DNA from: Cyanosarcina radialis HA8281-LM2
GTDB taxonomy: Bacteria; Cyanobacteriota; Cyanobacteriia; Cyanobacteriales; CCAP-1448
Reading direction: 5' to 3'
Length of the DNA: 64,000 bases
NCBI GenBank assembly: GCA_019359615.1
Contig: JAHHHA010000021.1
Location: 46,045-110,044 of the forward strand
Each line of letters begins with the position of its first letter. Position 1 is the stretch's first letter. Positions 1-8,523 of the stretch are shown here, in pieces. The translations under genes were made by a program, and so were the position numbers. The notes under the pieces are model-generated. The model worked only from the letters and a program-made list of their open reading frames with translations, did no database searches and had not been told where the DNA came from.

Positions 1-682
1 AGAAAAACCCCAGTCAACTATAGAAGGGAAAGCTATAGGGATTGATGTCGGCTTGACCCACTTCTGTATTACCAGCAACGGCTCTAAGTTCGATCGCCCT
101 AGATTCTTCACCAAGCATGAGGATAACCTCACTTCAAAACAGCAGGATTTATCGAGAAAGCAAGAAGGCTCTAATCAGCGGGTCAAAGCCAAAAAGAAGG
201 TAGCTAAAGTTCATCAAAAAATAACTAATTGCCGCGAGGATTTTCTGCATAAACTATCGCGTAGGATAGTAGACGAAAACCAAGTCATAGTGACAGAAAA
301 TCTCAATATTAAAGGCATGATGAAAAACCACTGTCTAGCCAAAGCTATAGCTCAGGTCGGATGGGGAAGGTTTCAGACTATGCTGAAATATAAAGCGGAA
401 AACGAGGGTAAGGTATATCAGGAAGTCGATCGCTTCTTCCCTTCCTCGAAGACCTGCCACGTATGTTTGAACCAAGTAAGAAGTTTATCTCTAGATGTCA
501 GAACTTGGGATTGCGAACATTGCTCATCCAAGCACGATAGAGATATCAATGCGGCTATTAACCTCAGAAATGAGGGACTACGAATTTTGACCTCTGGGAC
601 AGGGGATAAAGCCTATTGCCCAGACGTAAGACCCAACAGTAGAGGACGTAAGAAATCCACTGTTGGGCTGTCTGTTGGATAG
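1..682 (+). CDS. tnpB: TnpB/OrfB of IS200/IS605-family element, 5' end outside window
   Basis: RNA-guided endonuclease-type accessory protein of IS200/IS605 transposons. The reading frame is open from base 2, so the start lies before the window; the first visible residues include the RuvC-I motif GIDVG. RuvC-II is seen as VTENLNIKGM and RuvC-III as DRDINAAIN. A zinc-ribbon pair CHVC and CEHC lies between the last two. The three acidic catalytic residues are therefore all present, so the visible part looks intact rather than decayed. The tail (SGTGDKAYCPDV onward) runs into the structured right end of the element. No TnpA (Y1 transposase) is visible; it could lie upstream or be absent. Confident in family; completeness cannot be judged. 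Confidence 0.9.
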   Translation, partial: EKPQSTIEGKAIGIDVGLTHFCITSNGSKFDRPRFFTKHEDNLTSKQQDLSRKQEGSNQRVKAKKKVAKVHQKITNCREDFLHKLSRRIVDENQVIVTENLNIKGMMKNHCLAKAIAQVGWGRFQTMLKYKAENEGKVYQEVDRFFPSSKTCHVCLNQVRSLSLDVRTWDCEHCSSKHDRDINAAINLRNEGLRILTSGTGDKAYCPDVRPNSRGRKKSTVGLSVG

Positions 683-727
683 GAAGCCCGCGCTATACCC
701 TCTTAGGGTTAGCGTCGGGTAGTTCAC
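625..727 (+). ncRNA. Probable omega-RNA scaffold / right end of the IS605-type element
   Basis: The 3' end of tnpB and the following bases form two hairpins: CCCAACAGT (632-640) pairs with ACTGTTGGG (659-667), and a second, GC-rich stem at about 684-722 has CCCG-CGCTA facing TAGCG-TCGGG and an inner ACCC/GGGT. The block ends in GTAGTTCAC, the kind of right end seen in cyanobacterial IS605 elements. In this family the RNA from the tnpB 3' end to the right end guides TnpB, and the guide is the flanking sequence after about 727. Boundaries are inferred, not measured. Confidence 0.5.
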
Positions 728-911
728 ACTATCTACTATCGATCCTTCGCGCCAGGAGATTGTTCGATGGAATCCCAATCCTCTGTGACACTCACCGCCC
801 CTGCGCCCATAGTTGCACGAGAGATTTGCCAGCAAGGCGGACTTCGATTGTATAGCTGTGGTTTCAACCGCCAAGCGAAAGAAACCCAACACCTATCGCA
901 AGGGTTAAGCC

Positions 912-3710
912 ATGGGTAAACTTATGAAAACTCAAGTTTGGATGCAGGTAACGATCGCCATTGCTCTGAGTAGTAATTGCGCGGCTCAAGTCGTACCCGA
1001 TGGCACGTTGCCAGCAGGAGAGCGATCGCAAGTCAGAGGAAATTTTGACTTTCAAATCGATGGCGGTGCCGTTCGGGGAAGTAACTTATTTCACAGCTTT
1101 CAAAGATTTTCAATTCCCACGGGCAGCAGCGTTGTTTTTAACAATAGCTTGACGATCGATAATATTATCAACCGCGTCACCGGAAGCAATATTTCTAATA
1201 TTGACGGACTAATTCGCGCCAACGGCAATGCCAACGTATTTTTAATTAATCCTAATGGAATTGTATTTGGTCAAAATGCCAGGTTGGATATCGGTGGCTC
1301 GTTTCTAGCTAGCACCGCAGATGGTGTAGCGTTCGGTAATGGATTTACCTTTAGCGCCACCGACCCGCAAGCACCGCCATTGCTGACAATCAACGTTCCT
1401 GTAGGGTTGCAATATGGCAGCAATCCGGGAGCGATCGAAGTGCGGGGAGCGAGTTTGCAAGTGCCTGACGGTCAAACCTTAACCATAGCAGGCGGCAAGG
1501 TAAATCTTGAGGGCGGGAAGTTAATAGCCCTCGGCGGTCGAGTGGAATTGCTTGGTATTGGTTCTCCAGGCGAGGTCGGGCTGACACAACGGGGTCCAGA
1601 ATGGCGGTTGACCGTGCCAGAGAGCTTGACCAGAGCCGATATAGCGATCGTGAATAATGCGATCGTCGATGTTCGCGCTGGTGGAGGCGGGAGCATTGGT
1701 ATTACCGCTCGCAACTTCACAGGCAGGGGATTCGGGACGCAGGTGCGATCGGGCATAGCACCAGGTTTCGGAACTGCGGGCGCAAGAGCCGGAGATATTG
1801 ACATCAACGCCACCGAAGCCGTTAACCTTGATGAAATGTTTCTCTCCAATCGAGTTGAATCGGGCGGCACGGGCAATGCTGGCAACATTAACATCGCTAC
1901 AGGCTCTCTCTCCCTCACTAACGGGGGGGCAATAAGTGCCAGCACGTTTGGTCGAGGAGATGGGGGGAATATTACCATTACGGCCAGAGATACAGTTTCC
2001 TTTGATGGCGAGAGCAGCGATGGATTTTCTAGTGGGGCTTTTAGCGCGATCGCTCAAGAGGGTATTGGTCGGGGAGGGAACATCAGGATCGACACAGGCT
2101 CTCTCTTCCTCACTAATGGAGCGCAAGTAACTACCATCACCTTGGACCGAGGAGATGGGGGAAATATCAACATCAACACAGGCTCTCTCTCCCTCACTAA
2201 CGGGGCACAAGTGGATACCAGCACGTTCGGTCGAGGAGATGGGGGAAAGATCGACATTACGGCCAGAGATACAGTTTCTTTTGATGGCACTTTTAGCGGT
2301 GCTATTAGCGAGGTGGGGCCTGAAGCCATCGGTCGGGGAGGGGACATCAGCATCAACACAGGCTCTCTCTTCCTCACTAATGGAGCGCAAGTAACTACCA
2401 TCACCTTGGGCCGAGGAGATGCAGGAAATATCGACATTACAGCTAGAGATACAGTCTCCTTTGATGGCAGCAATGAAGTTTTTAGCGGTGCTGTTAGCGT
2501 CACGTTCAGTATTTTTGGCACGGCCACTGGTCGAGGAGGCGATATCGAGATCGACGCAGGCTCTCTCTTCCTCACTAACGGGGGACGAGTGGATGCCAGG
2601 AGCTTAAGTCGAGGAGATGCAGGGAATATTACCATTACGGCCAGAGATACAGTCTCCTTTGATGGCGTGGGCAGCAATGGATTTGCTAGCGGTGCTTTTA
2701 GCAACACGGACAACGATGTTAGCAGCACGATCGTTGGTCGAGGAGGCGATATCACCATTAACACAGGCTCCCTCTACCTCACTAACGGGGCGCGAGTGGA
2801 TACCAGCACGTCTGGTCGAGGATTTGCGGGGAATATCAAAATTACGGCAACAGATGCAGTGTTCTTTGATGGCACGAGCAGCGATGGACTTCCTAGTGGT
2901 GCTTTTAGCTCGGTGGCATCTAGAACCGTCGGTCAAGGCGGGAAGATTACGGTGAATACCGGACTGTTTTCCATTACAAACGGGGCGGAATTATCTACTT
3001 CTTCTGAAGGTCAAGGGAATGCAGGTAACATCGAAGCGAACGCTCGCCAACTTCGTCTGGATATGAAGGGATCGATTCAAGCGCAAACCGCATCAGGTCA
3101 AGGTGGCAACATTACCCTGAACGTGCGGGATTATTTACTCCTTCGACGGGGTAGCTTCATTTCTACCACGGCTGGGACGGCTCAGTCTGGGGGCGACGGG
3201 GGCAACATCACCTTTAATGGCAACTTCATCGTGGCAGTTCCAGAGGAGAATAGCGACATTAGTGCCAATGCCTTTACTGGCCAAGGCGGTCGAGTGGAGA
3301 TTAACGCCCAAGGGATTTTTGGCATTCAGTCTCGTCCCGAACCGACTCGCTTCAGCGACATTACTGCTAGTTCGGAGTTTGGCATCAGCGGCACAGTGAC
3401 GATCGATACGCCCGATCTCGATCCGAGCCGGGGACTGGAAAGCCTACCGACCGGGTTGGTCGATCCCGATTCCCTAATTGCTAATAGCTGCCTTATCCGT
3501 AGCAGTCGTCAGGGCAGCTTTACCATTGCAGGCTCAGGGGGTTTAGCAGCCCAACCGGACGATCTGGGTAATTCATCGTTTCCCACCTACGAGTTGGTTC
3601 CAGATGCCAATACTTCAAACGCCCAGCCATCGAGTGCAGAGATCGTCGAACCCGATGGCATTTATCGCCTCCCCAATGGAGAACTGGTTTTAGGTCGATC
3701 GTGTCATTAA
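912..3710 (+). CDS. Filamentous-haemagglutinin-like two-partner secretion exoprotein
   Basis: 932 aa. A hydrophobic signal peptide (about residues 10-25, ending near CAAQ) is followed by a TPS/haemagglutination-activity domain (about 30-145) with the NPNGIVFG motif, then a right-handed beta-helix-like region (about 145-700). This region holds degenerate repeats of the form GRGG.I.I.TGSL.LTNGA.V...T..RGDGG.I.ITARDTVSFDG. The C-terminus resembles the tail of cyanobacterial TPS proteins (LPNGELVLGRSC). It is expected to be exported through a TpsB outer-membrane partner; no TpsB gene is in the window. The function is probably surface adhesion or secretion, with no specific target visible. The start could also be ATG 924. 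Repeats make many spurious overlapping frames on both strands. Confidence 0.85.
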   Translation: MGKLMKTQVWMQVTIAIALSSNCAAQVVPDGTLPAGERSQVRGNFDFQIDGGAVRGSNLFHSFQRFSIPTGSSVVFNNSLTIDNIINRVTGSNISNIDGLIRANGNANVFLINPNGIVFGQNARLDIGGSFLASTADGVAFGNGFTFSATDPQAPPLLTINVPVGLQYGSNPGAIEVRGASLQVPDGQTLTIAGGKVNLEGGKLIALGGRVELLGIGSPGEVGLTQRGPEWRLTVPESLTRADIAIVNNAIVDVRAGGGGSIGITARNFTGRGFGTQVRSGIAPGFGTAGARAGDIDINATEAVNLDEMFLSNRVESGGTGNAGNINIATGSLSLTNGGAISASTFGRGDGGNITITARDTVSFDGESSDGFSSGAFSAIAQEGIGRGGNIRIDTGSLFLTNGAQVTTITLDRGDGGNININTGSLSLTNGAQVDTSTFGRGDGGKIDITARDTVSFDGTFSGAISEVGPEAIGRGGDISINTGSLFLTNGAQVTTITLGRGDAGNIDITARDTVSFDGSNEVFSGAVSVTFSIFGTATGRGGDIEIDAGSLFLTNGGRVDARSLSRGDAGNITITARDTVSFDGVGSNGFASGAFSNTDNDVSSTIVGRGGDITINTGSLYLTNGARVDTSTSGRGFAGNIKITATDAVFFDGTSSDGLPSGAFSSVASRTVGQGGKITVNTGLFSITNGAELSTSSEGQGNAGNIEANARQLRLDMKGSIQAQTASGQGGNITLNVRDYLLLRRGSFISTTAGTAQSGGDGGNITFNGNFIVAVPEENSDISANAFTGQGGRVEINAQGIFGIQSRPEPTRFSDITASSEFGISGTVTIDTPDLDPSRGLESLPTGLVDPDSLIANSCLIRSSRQGSFTIAGSGGLAAQPDDLGNSSFPTYELVPDANTSNAQPSSAEIVEPDGIYRLPNGELVLGRSCH
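1900..2830 (+). repeat. Intragenic coding repeats of the TPS exoprotein
   Basis: About five imperfect direct repeats of roughly 150-190 bp within the exoprotein gene. Each contains a copy of GGCTCTCTCTTCCTCACTAA (or a close variant) and of the coding block for ARDTVSFDG. They encode successive turns of the predicted beta-helix. High local identity makes the number of units prone to change by recombination. Confidence 0.75.
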
Positions 3711-3741
3711 ATTAAAAGACTGCCAATATCGATCGCGATTG

Positions 3742-3820
3742 GTTTCCAAACTTGGAAAGCGATTTTCCGTAGATGTCGATGTATATAAAGGGCGATCGCT
3801 CTAATTTAGAAGTATCGAAC
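3742..3820 (+). promoter_or_regulatory. Palindromic promoter element, copy 1 (upstream of 3849 gene)
   Basis: Contains TTTCCAAACTTGGAAA, an inverted repeat, then GCGATTTTCC, a GATGTCGATGTA-like block, and TCTAATTTAGAAGTATCGAA 58 bp after the element start. The same blocks with the same internal spacing occur at 4403-4480 and 11223-11301. Here the start codon follows about 30 bp downstream. I infer a shared operator and promoter; which part is the -35/-10 is not certain. Confidence 0.6.
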
Positions 3821-3848
3821 TTTACAACATGATTATGGAGGCGATAAA

Positions 3849-4259
3849 ATGAGTACATTTCACTCAGCAATTGAATTAATTAACAACTCCAACGTAGTGT
3901 TAACGCTAGATCCCGTTCATAGCAGCGGCATCGACTTCAAGTTGTGGCCGAAAACTTTATCCAATGTGCCAGGACAGAACCATTACAAATTTAAGCAGGG
4001 ATTCAATTTTCAAATCAAATTTAAGGCTTTGTATTATGCAGCTAATAATGCTTCAATTAGCTTGAATTACTATGCAGATGCTTTGCAAACTTTTAGCAGC
4101 AGCGCCACAACTAATCCACCAGGGGCTTTTTCGGGGACGTACTGGTCTACTGGCAGCAATAACTATAGTCCCTTATTTGATATCAAGGGTCTGGCCATTC
4201 CACCAAATGTCTCCTCAGCAGTAGCCGATAGTGCCATGCTTGAAGAGCTTGCGAAGTAG
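3849..4259 (+). CDS. Small protein of unknown function behind a conserved palindromic promoter
   Basis: 136 aa, not recognised. It has no signal peptide or clear membrane span. It is rich in Asn, Ser, Tyr and Phe (for example ALYYAANNASISLNYYADALQ) and reads like a compact, mostly beta protein. ATG is preceded by a GGAG at about 3836 at suitable distance. It is a single-gene unit: a palindromic promoter element lies directly upstream and a strong terminator directly downstream. The promoter is shared with the DUF4278 gene at 11345, which suggests co-regulation of the two small proteins. No function is proposed. Confidence 0.75.
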   Translation: MSTFHSAIELINNSNVVLTLDPVHSSGIDFKLWPKTLSNVPGQNHYKFKQGFNFQIKFKALYYAANNASISLNYYADALQTFSSSATTNPPGAFSGTYWSTGSNNYSPLFDIKGLAIPPNVSSAVADSAMLEELAK

Positions 4260-4323
4260 TAGTCTTAACTGTTTTCAGATGTGTAAAAAATAGGTGAGTC
4301 CAAGCCGGACAAAAGCCCTAGTA

Positions 4324-4362
4324 GTCAGATTTTGCCATTAATGGCAAAATCTGACTTTTTTT
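4324..4362 (+). terminator. Rho-independent terminator of the 3849 gene
   Basis: A perfect 15-bp inverted repeat, GTCAGATTTTGCCAT (4324-4338) and ATGGCAAAATCTGAC (4341-4355), with a two-base loop region and seven T immediately after. It is the clearest intrinsic terminator in the window. Confidence 0.9.
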
Positions 4363-4402
4363 GTTTGAACAGTAGGAGTCGATCGCTTCATCGACGCGAT
4401 CG

Positions 4403-4480
4403 CTTTCCAAACTTGGAAAGCGATTTTCCATTTATGACGATGTTTCTTGGGGGCGCTCCCTCTAATTTAGAAGTATGGAA
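4403..4480 (+). promoter_or_regulatory. Palindromic promoter element, copy 2 (no obvious downstream small gene)
   Basis: Same blocks and spacing as copies 1 and 3: CTTTCCAAACTTGGAAAG at 4403-4420 and TCTAATTTAGAAGTATGGAA at 4461-4480. No small ORF with a good start follows; the next gene begins at 4720 after about 240 bp that hold nothing else I recognise. This copy is either an orphan left after loss of its gene or the promoter of a short RNA. Confidence 0.5.
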
Positions 4481-4719
4481 GAGAAGCCAACAAGCTGAAT
4501 CTTCCAGCCAATAGAGACACGATTGAAGTCTCCCTGCGCGGACAAGGCATCACTTTTGTTGGCTTGAAACTACAACGAAAGTTAATGCGGCGATGTCACT
4601 TTTGTCGAACTTAGATCGCGACGTTTTGTAGATGTTTTGTCGAACTGGACTGCTTACTATGAAAGCATCTTGGTTCGTCGCTTTCACAATCTTACTTGAT
4701 TTTTGATTTAGGACTGCAT

Positions 4720-5526
4720 ATGAATTTCCCACAATTAATCGCCCTCGATCGAAGCCTTGAAAAAACCAATTCGATCCTCTCGAATGACAATTTAGTGCCG
4801 ACAATTTCCTATCGGGCGCTGGAAAAAACTGCTCGCACCTTTGAGGCGATCGTCCAATTCTACTTTCCGCTGCACGGTCTTTCTGAAACCGACTTTCTGC
4901 GGTTGATGCCCGCTCTCACCTTCGCTGAAGGGGCGATTTATCAGATCGATGAAGAGTACGAAGCCCATGTCGGCGATCCCAATTTTGTCTCGCAGCACTT
5001 GCCAGTTTTACGGAACGTCTTAACCAAGCTGAATCTGTTCGATGAAGCATTAGAGACAGAACTGCAACGAGGATTGACCTATTACCGTCTGGAACAACAA
5101 CTTTGCTCTGGTGCTGCTGTCACCGAGGAAGAGATCGCTCTGTCCAATCGCTTCAAGTGTTTTGATTGCCGTTTTCTCAACCGCTTGTTGTTCAAGTTAA
5201 CCGATCGACCCTATGACGAAGAATTGCTCGATATTGTCTGGCTGGGGGAACAGATTGCCGAAGTGGAAGACGACCTCATGCAGTATGAGGATGATGTCCA
5301 ACGCAATGTCTACAATACCTATCGGATGTTCGTGCGCCTCTACGGGTTAGAAGCTCCCCAACACCTCCTGCGCTACCTGGAAGAACTGCACGCCGAGGCC
5401 GAACGTTTGATGGCAATGCTGGCACAGAACAACCCCGACTTGGCAGAAACGTTATTCGAGCTTTGGAGTACATATCGCGGCTCCAATGAAATGCCTGCGA
5501 TTCCCGCACCGATTTTAGAAGGCTAA
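4720..5526 (+). CDS. Unknown helical cytosolic protein, first of a two-gene unit
   Basis: 268 aa from ATG 4720; an in-frame TTG at 4696 is a less likely start. It is predicted all alpha-helical with no membrane segment. A notable acidic stretch is IAEVEDDLMQYEDDVQRNVY (about residues 186-205), reminiscent of, but not identical to, the Asp-rich motifs of all-alpha isoprenoid synthases. The next gene starts 12 bases after its stop and is very likely co-transcribed. dxs and ispH lie just downstream, so a link to isoprenoid metabolism is conceivable. I do not recognise the family and would not assign an enzyme activity. Confidence 0.75.
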   Translation: MNFPQLIALDRSLEKTNSILSNDNLVPTISYRALEKTARTFEAIVQFYFPLHGLSETDFLRLMPALTFAEGAIYQIDEEYEAHVGDPNFVSQHLPVLRNVLTKLNLFDEALETELQRGLTYYRLEQQLCSGAAVTEEEIALSNRFKCFDCRFLNRLLFKLTDRPYDEELLDIVWLGEQIAEVEDDLMQYEDDVQRNVYNTYRMFVRLYGLEAPQHLLRYLEELHAEAERLMAMLAQNNPDLAETLFELWSTYRGSNEMPAIPAPILEG

Positions 5527-5538
5527 GGAGAGGAAGCA

Positions 5539-6162
5539 ATGATTGCTCTAGTCTTGCTGAGTGGATTTCTGGGTTTTGCGGTGAAGTATATTGACGAAGT
5601 ATTTGACGAGGGACGTTTCTCGAAATCGACTGCTTATCTGCTAGGAGCGATCGCGATTCCCGTCAGCACCTATCTGTTCGTCACCGACTTCTATTGGCGG
5701 CAACTGCTGCTGGCGATCTTTCTGGGTGTCTTATTTGCTTGCAAGGTTGATAATCGGGCTTTTCAAATATTTTTTGCTGCCACTTTCGGATTGGGATTGG
5801 CTTACCATCTGACAATTGCGCCTCTCACCATCAATTGGTTATTCGTCGGTACGGCAGCGCTTGCGGGAGTGCTAGACGAACTGGGGAACGATACGGTCGA
5901 TCGCTACCAGTGCAACTGTTTCGTCACTAGCTTTTTTCAGCATCGATGGGCTTTGAAACTGCTGGTGTTGGGGTTCGGTTGGGCTAACTTATTACCGATC
6001 GGTCACGTGTTGGCTTTTCTAGTGTTTGATGGCGCTTACGAAACTGTAGGTTCGGCATCAGAACTGTCAATTCAATTCGCAATTGACAATCCGCAATTGG
6101 CAATTAATCCCGCACCTGTGGTCAATTCAATTCGCAATTCGCAATTCACAATTGGCAATTAA
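5539..6162 (+). CDS. Unknown polytopic membrane protein with acidic motifs
   Basis: 207 aa with about six to seven hydrophobic segments over residues 1-170. Acidic motifs face the segments: YIDEVFDEGRF near the N-terminus and VLDELGNDTVDRY around residues 116-128. GGAGAGG lies just before ATG 5539, and the gene follows the 4720 gene after 12 bases. The last 35 or so residues (from about SELSIQF) are encoded by a CAATTCGCAATT-type simple repeat rather than by conserved-looking sequence, so the original stop has probably been overwritten by repeat insertion. Function unknown; a prenyl-lipid role is only a guess from the neighbouring dxs and ispH. Confidence 0.7.
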   Translation: MIALVLLSGFLGFAVKYIDEVFDEGRFSKSTAYLLGAIAIPVSTYLFVTDFYWRQLLLAIFLGVLFACKVDNRAFQIFFAATFGLGLAYHLTIAPLTINWLFVGTAALAGVLDELGNDTVDRYQCNCFVTSFFQHRWALKLLVLGFGWANLLPIGHVLAFLVFDGAYETVGSASELSIQFAIDNPQLAINPAPVVNSIRNSQFTIGN

Positions 6163-6465
6163 CTTTGTAACTGCGATCGTCGCCAGACGATCGGCTTACC
6201 CAATCTGTCAACCACTCCTTTTCGCAATTCGTAAAACGGTGCGTTACGACGGACAGTTGAATTTAACTCAAAGCAAAGTTTATCGCCGTCTAACGCACCC
6301 TACCTAATTTATTAAATAAAGCTTGACAGTCCCTTAGGGTGCGTATAGCCTGCGGCATGGCTACGCTAAAGCGCTGCCGTTAGCACCGCCACCACCATCA
6401 AAGGTATAGCTGCATAAGCATAAGTCTCATCCGTCTTAACTTCAGCAATTACCAGGTATTTAAAT
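6163..6465. other. Intergenic region with dispersed repeats
   Basis: Contains the tail of the CAATTCG repeat, a GGTGCGTTACG ... ACGCACCCTACC inverted pair (about 6239-6305), and a CTGCGGCATGGCTACGCTAA block that recurs at about 19098. These are common cyanobacterial dispersed repeats. A promoter for dxs is expected near 6420-6460 but I cannot define it. Confidence 0.5.
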
Positions 6466-8403
6466 ATGCAATTAAGTCAAATTAACCACCCTAACCAGTT
6501 ACGCCCACTCTCTATTTCCGAACTTCAAGACCTGGCAGGTCAAATTCGGCAGAAGCATTTAGAAACAGTTGCCACCAATGGCGGTCATCTCGGCCCCGGT
6601 TTGGGCGTGGTGGAACTGACCCTGGCACTCTATTACACCCTCGACCTCGATCGCGATAAAGTCACTTGGGATGTGGGCCATCAAGCCTATCCTCACAAGC
6701 TGCTCACCGGGCGCTACCACCAATTTCACACTTTGCGGCAAAAGGGCGGAATTGCTGGCTACCTCAAACGGGGCGAAAGTCGGTTCGATGCCTTTGGGGC
6801 CGGACACGCTTCCACCAGTATCTCGGCCGCCTTGGGCATGGCTTTAGCTAGAGATCTCAAAGGCGAAAACTTCAAAGTAGCAGCCGCGATCGGAGATGGA
6901 TCGCTCACTGGCGGGATGGCTTTAGAAGCGATTAATCATGCTGGCAGCTTGCCGAAAACTAACTTGCTGGTAGTTCTCAACGATAACGAGATGTCAATTT
7001 CCCCCAATGTCGGGGCGCTGTCTCAACATCTCAACCAGCTTCGATTTAAAACTCCGGTACAGTCGATCGAACGCGCCCTAGAAGACCAATTACAACACCT
7101 GCCACCCTTTGGCGAAGTCATGTCTACAGCCTGGAGCCGGATCGAGAAAGGAGTGAAGCGACTGGCTATCCCCAAGGTGGGAGCGGTGTTTGAGGAACTA
7201 GGTTTTACTTACATCGGGCCGGTAGACGGACACAATATTACCGAATTAATTGCCGCTTTCGAGCAAGCGCATCAACTGACGGGGCCGGTGCTGGTACACG
7301 TAGCCACCGTCAAGGGCAAAGGATACGAACTGGCCGAGCGCGAGCGAGTCGGCTATCACGCTCAATCTGCCTTCAATTTGGCTACTGGCAAAGCAATTCC
7401 TGCCAGCAAACCCCAGCCTCCCAGCTATTCTAAGGTGTTTGCCACTACCCTGACCGCCTTAGCCGTTAGCAACCCCAAAGCGATCGCGATTACCGCTGCC
7501 ATGCCCACGGGTACGGGACTCGATATCCTGCAAAAACAACTGCCCCAGCAATGTATCGATGTCGGAATTGCCGAGCAACACGCCGTCACTCTGGCAGCAG
7601 GGTTAGCCTGCGAGGGGATGCGCCCCGTGGTGGCGATCTACTCCACTTTCTTACAACGGGCGTTCGATCAAATCCTGCACGATGTTTGCCTGCAAAAGCT
7701 TCCCGTGTTCTTCTGCCTCGATAGAGCCGGGGTGGTGGGCAGCGACGGCCCCACCCATCAAGGGTTATACGACATTGCCTATTTGCGGTGCATTCCCAAT
7801 CTGGTACTGATGGCTCCCAAAGATGAAGCCGAACTTCAGCGGATGATAGTTACGGGACTAGCATATACCGACGGCCCGATCGCAGTGCGATATCCGCGCG
7901 GCAACGGTTACGGCGTACCGTTGATGGATTCCGGCTGGGAACCGTTGCCCATCGGCAAAGGCGAAATTCTCCGTCATGGAGAGGATGTATTGTTAGTGGC
8001 TTACGGTTCGATGGTCTATTCGGCGATGCAAGCTGCGGCTCATCTTAAGGAATATAGAATCTCCGCTACGGTGGTCAATGCCCGTTTCGTCAAGCCGCTG
8101 GACGCTGACTTAATCGTGCCTTTAGCCCAGAAATTCGGCCGGGTATTCACCCTAGAGGAAGGGTGTTTGATGGGCGGCTTTGGTTCTGCCGTCGCCGAAT
8201 CCCTGTTAGATCGTCAAGTTAACGTTCCTGTAATTCGGCTGGGCGTACCCGACAAGTTAGTAGAACACGCCACTCCAGAAGAATCTCTGCTCGAACTAGG
8301 GCTGACCAGTTCCCAGATTGGCGATCGCATCCTGGCAGAATTGCGACTTTCACAACCAGGAACGCCGATCTTCCGCCACCGCTCTAAAGTCGAAGCTGCT
8401 TGA
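6466..8403 (+). CDS. dxs: 1-deoxy-D-xylulose-5-phosphate synthase
   Basis: 645 aa, full length. It condenses pyruvate and glyceraldehyde 3-phosphate in the first step of the MEP pathway in the cytoplasm, using thiamine diphosphate. Visible landmarks are the N-terminal [20 protein letters not shown], the [11 protein letters not shown] block, the ThDP/Mg site [15 protein letters not shown] followed by [12 protein letters not shown], and the pyrimidine-domain [18 protein letters not shown]. The C-terminal transketolase domain (from about residue 490) ends normally. It supplies precursors for carotenoids, the chlorophyll phytyl chain and quinones. It lies upstream of ispH in the same direction, separated by a repeat-containing spacer. 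Confidence 0.97.
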   Translation: MQLSQINHPNQLRPLSISELQDLAGQIRQKHLETVATNGGHLGPGLGVVELTLALYYTLDLDRDKVTWDVGHQAYPHKLLTGRYHQFHTLRQKGGIAGYLKRGESRFDAFGAGHASTSISAALGMALARDLKGENFKVAAAIGDGSLTGGMALEAINHAGSLPKTNLLVVLNDNEMSISPNVGALSQHLNQLRFKTPVQSIERALEDQLQHLPPFGEVMSTAWSRIEKGVKRLAIPKVGAVFEELGFTYIGPVDGHNITELIAAFEQAHQLTGPVLVHVATVKGKGYELAERERVGYHAQSAFNLATGKAIPASKPQPPSYSKVFATTLTALAVSNPKAIAITAAMPTGTGLDILQKQLPQQCIDVGIAEQHAVTLAAGLACEGMRPVVAIYSTFLQRAFDQILHDVCLQKLPVFFCLDRAGVVGSDGPTHQGLYDIAYLRCIPNLVLMAPKDEAELQRMIVTGLAYTDGPIAVRYPRGNGYGVPLMDSGWEPLPIGKGEILRHGEDVLLVAYGSMVYSAMQAAAHLKEYRISATVVNARFVKPLDADLIVPLAQKFGRVFTLEEGCLMGGFGSAVAESLLDRQVNVPVIRLGVPDKLVEHATPEESLLELGLTSSQIGDRILAELRLSQPGTPIFRHRSKVEAA

Positions 8404-8410
8404 GCCGGCC

Positions 8411-8451
8411 GACCTCACCCCCAGCCCCTCTCCTTGCAGGAGAGGGGAGAA
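8411..8451. repeat. R1-type palindromic repeat (CCCTCACCCC ... AGGAGAGGGG)
   Basis: Contains CCCCTCTCCT-tgc-AGGAGAGGGG, a perfect hairpin, flanked by CTCACCCCCAGCC. It is the shortest member of a family also found near 16420, 26222, 38021, 42755 (inside hypF), 54180 and 61910. Confidence 0.8.
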
Positions 8452-8523
8452 CGCAAGAATCTTTGCTAATTCCAAAAGCGCGGATTTTCCTTGCGAATTG
8501 TCAATTGCGAATTGCGAATTGTT

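Noticed and set aside
1472..2936. Several long minus- and plus-strand frames overlapping the TPS exoprotein gene
   Set aside because: They are shadows of the in-frame coding repeats; none has a ribosome site or recognisable domain, and the plus-frame protein is a clear TPS exoprotein.
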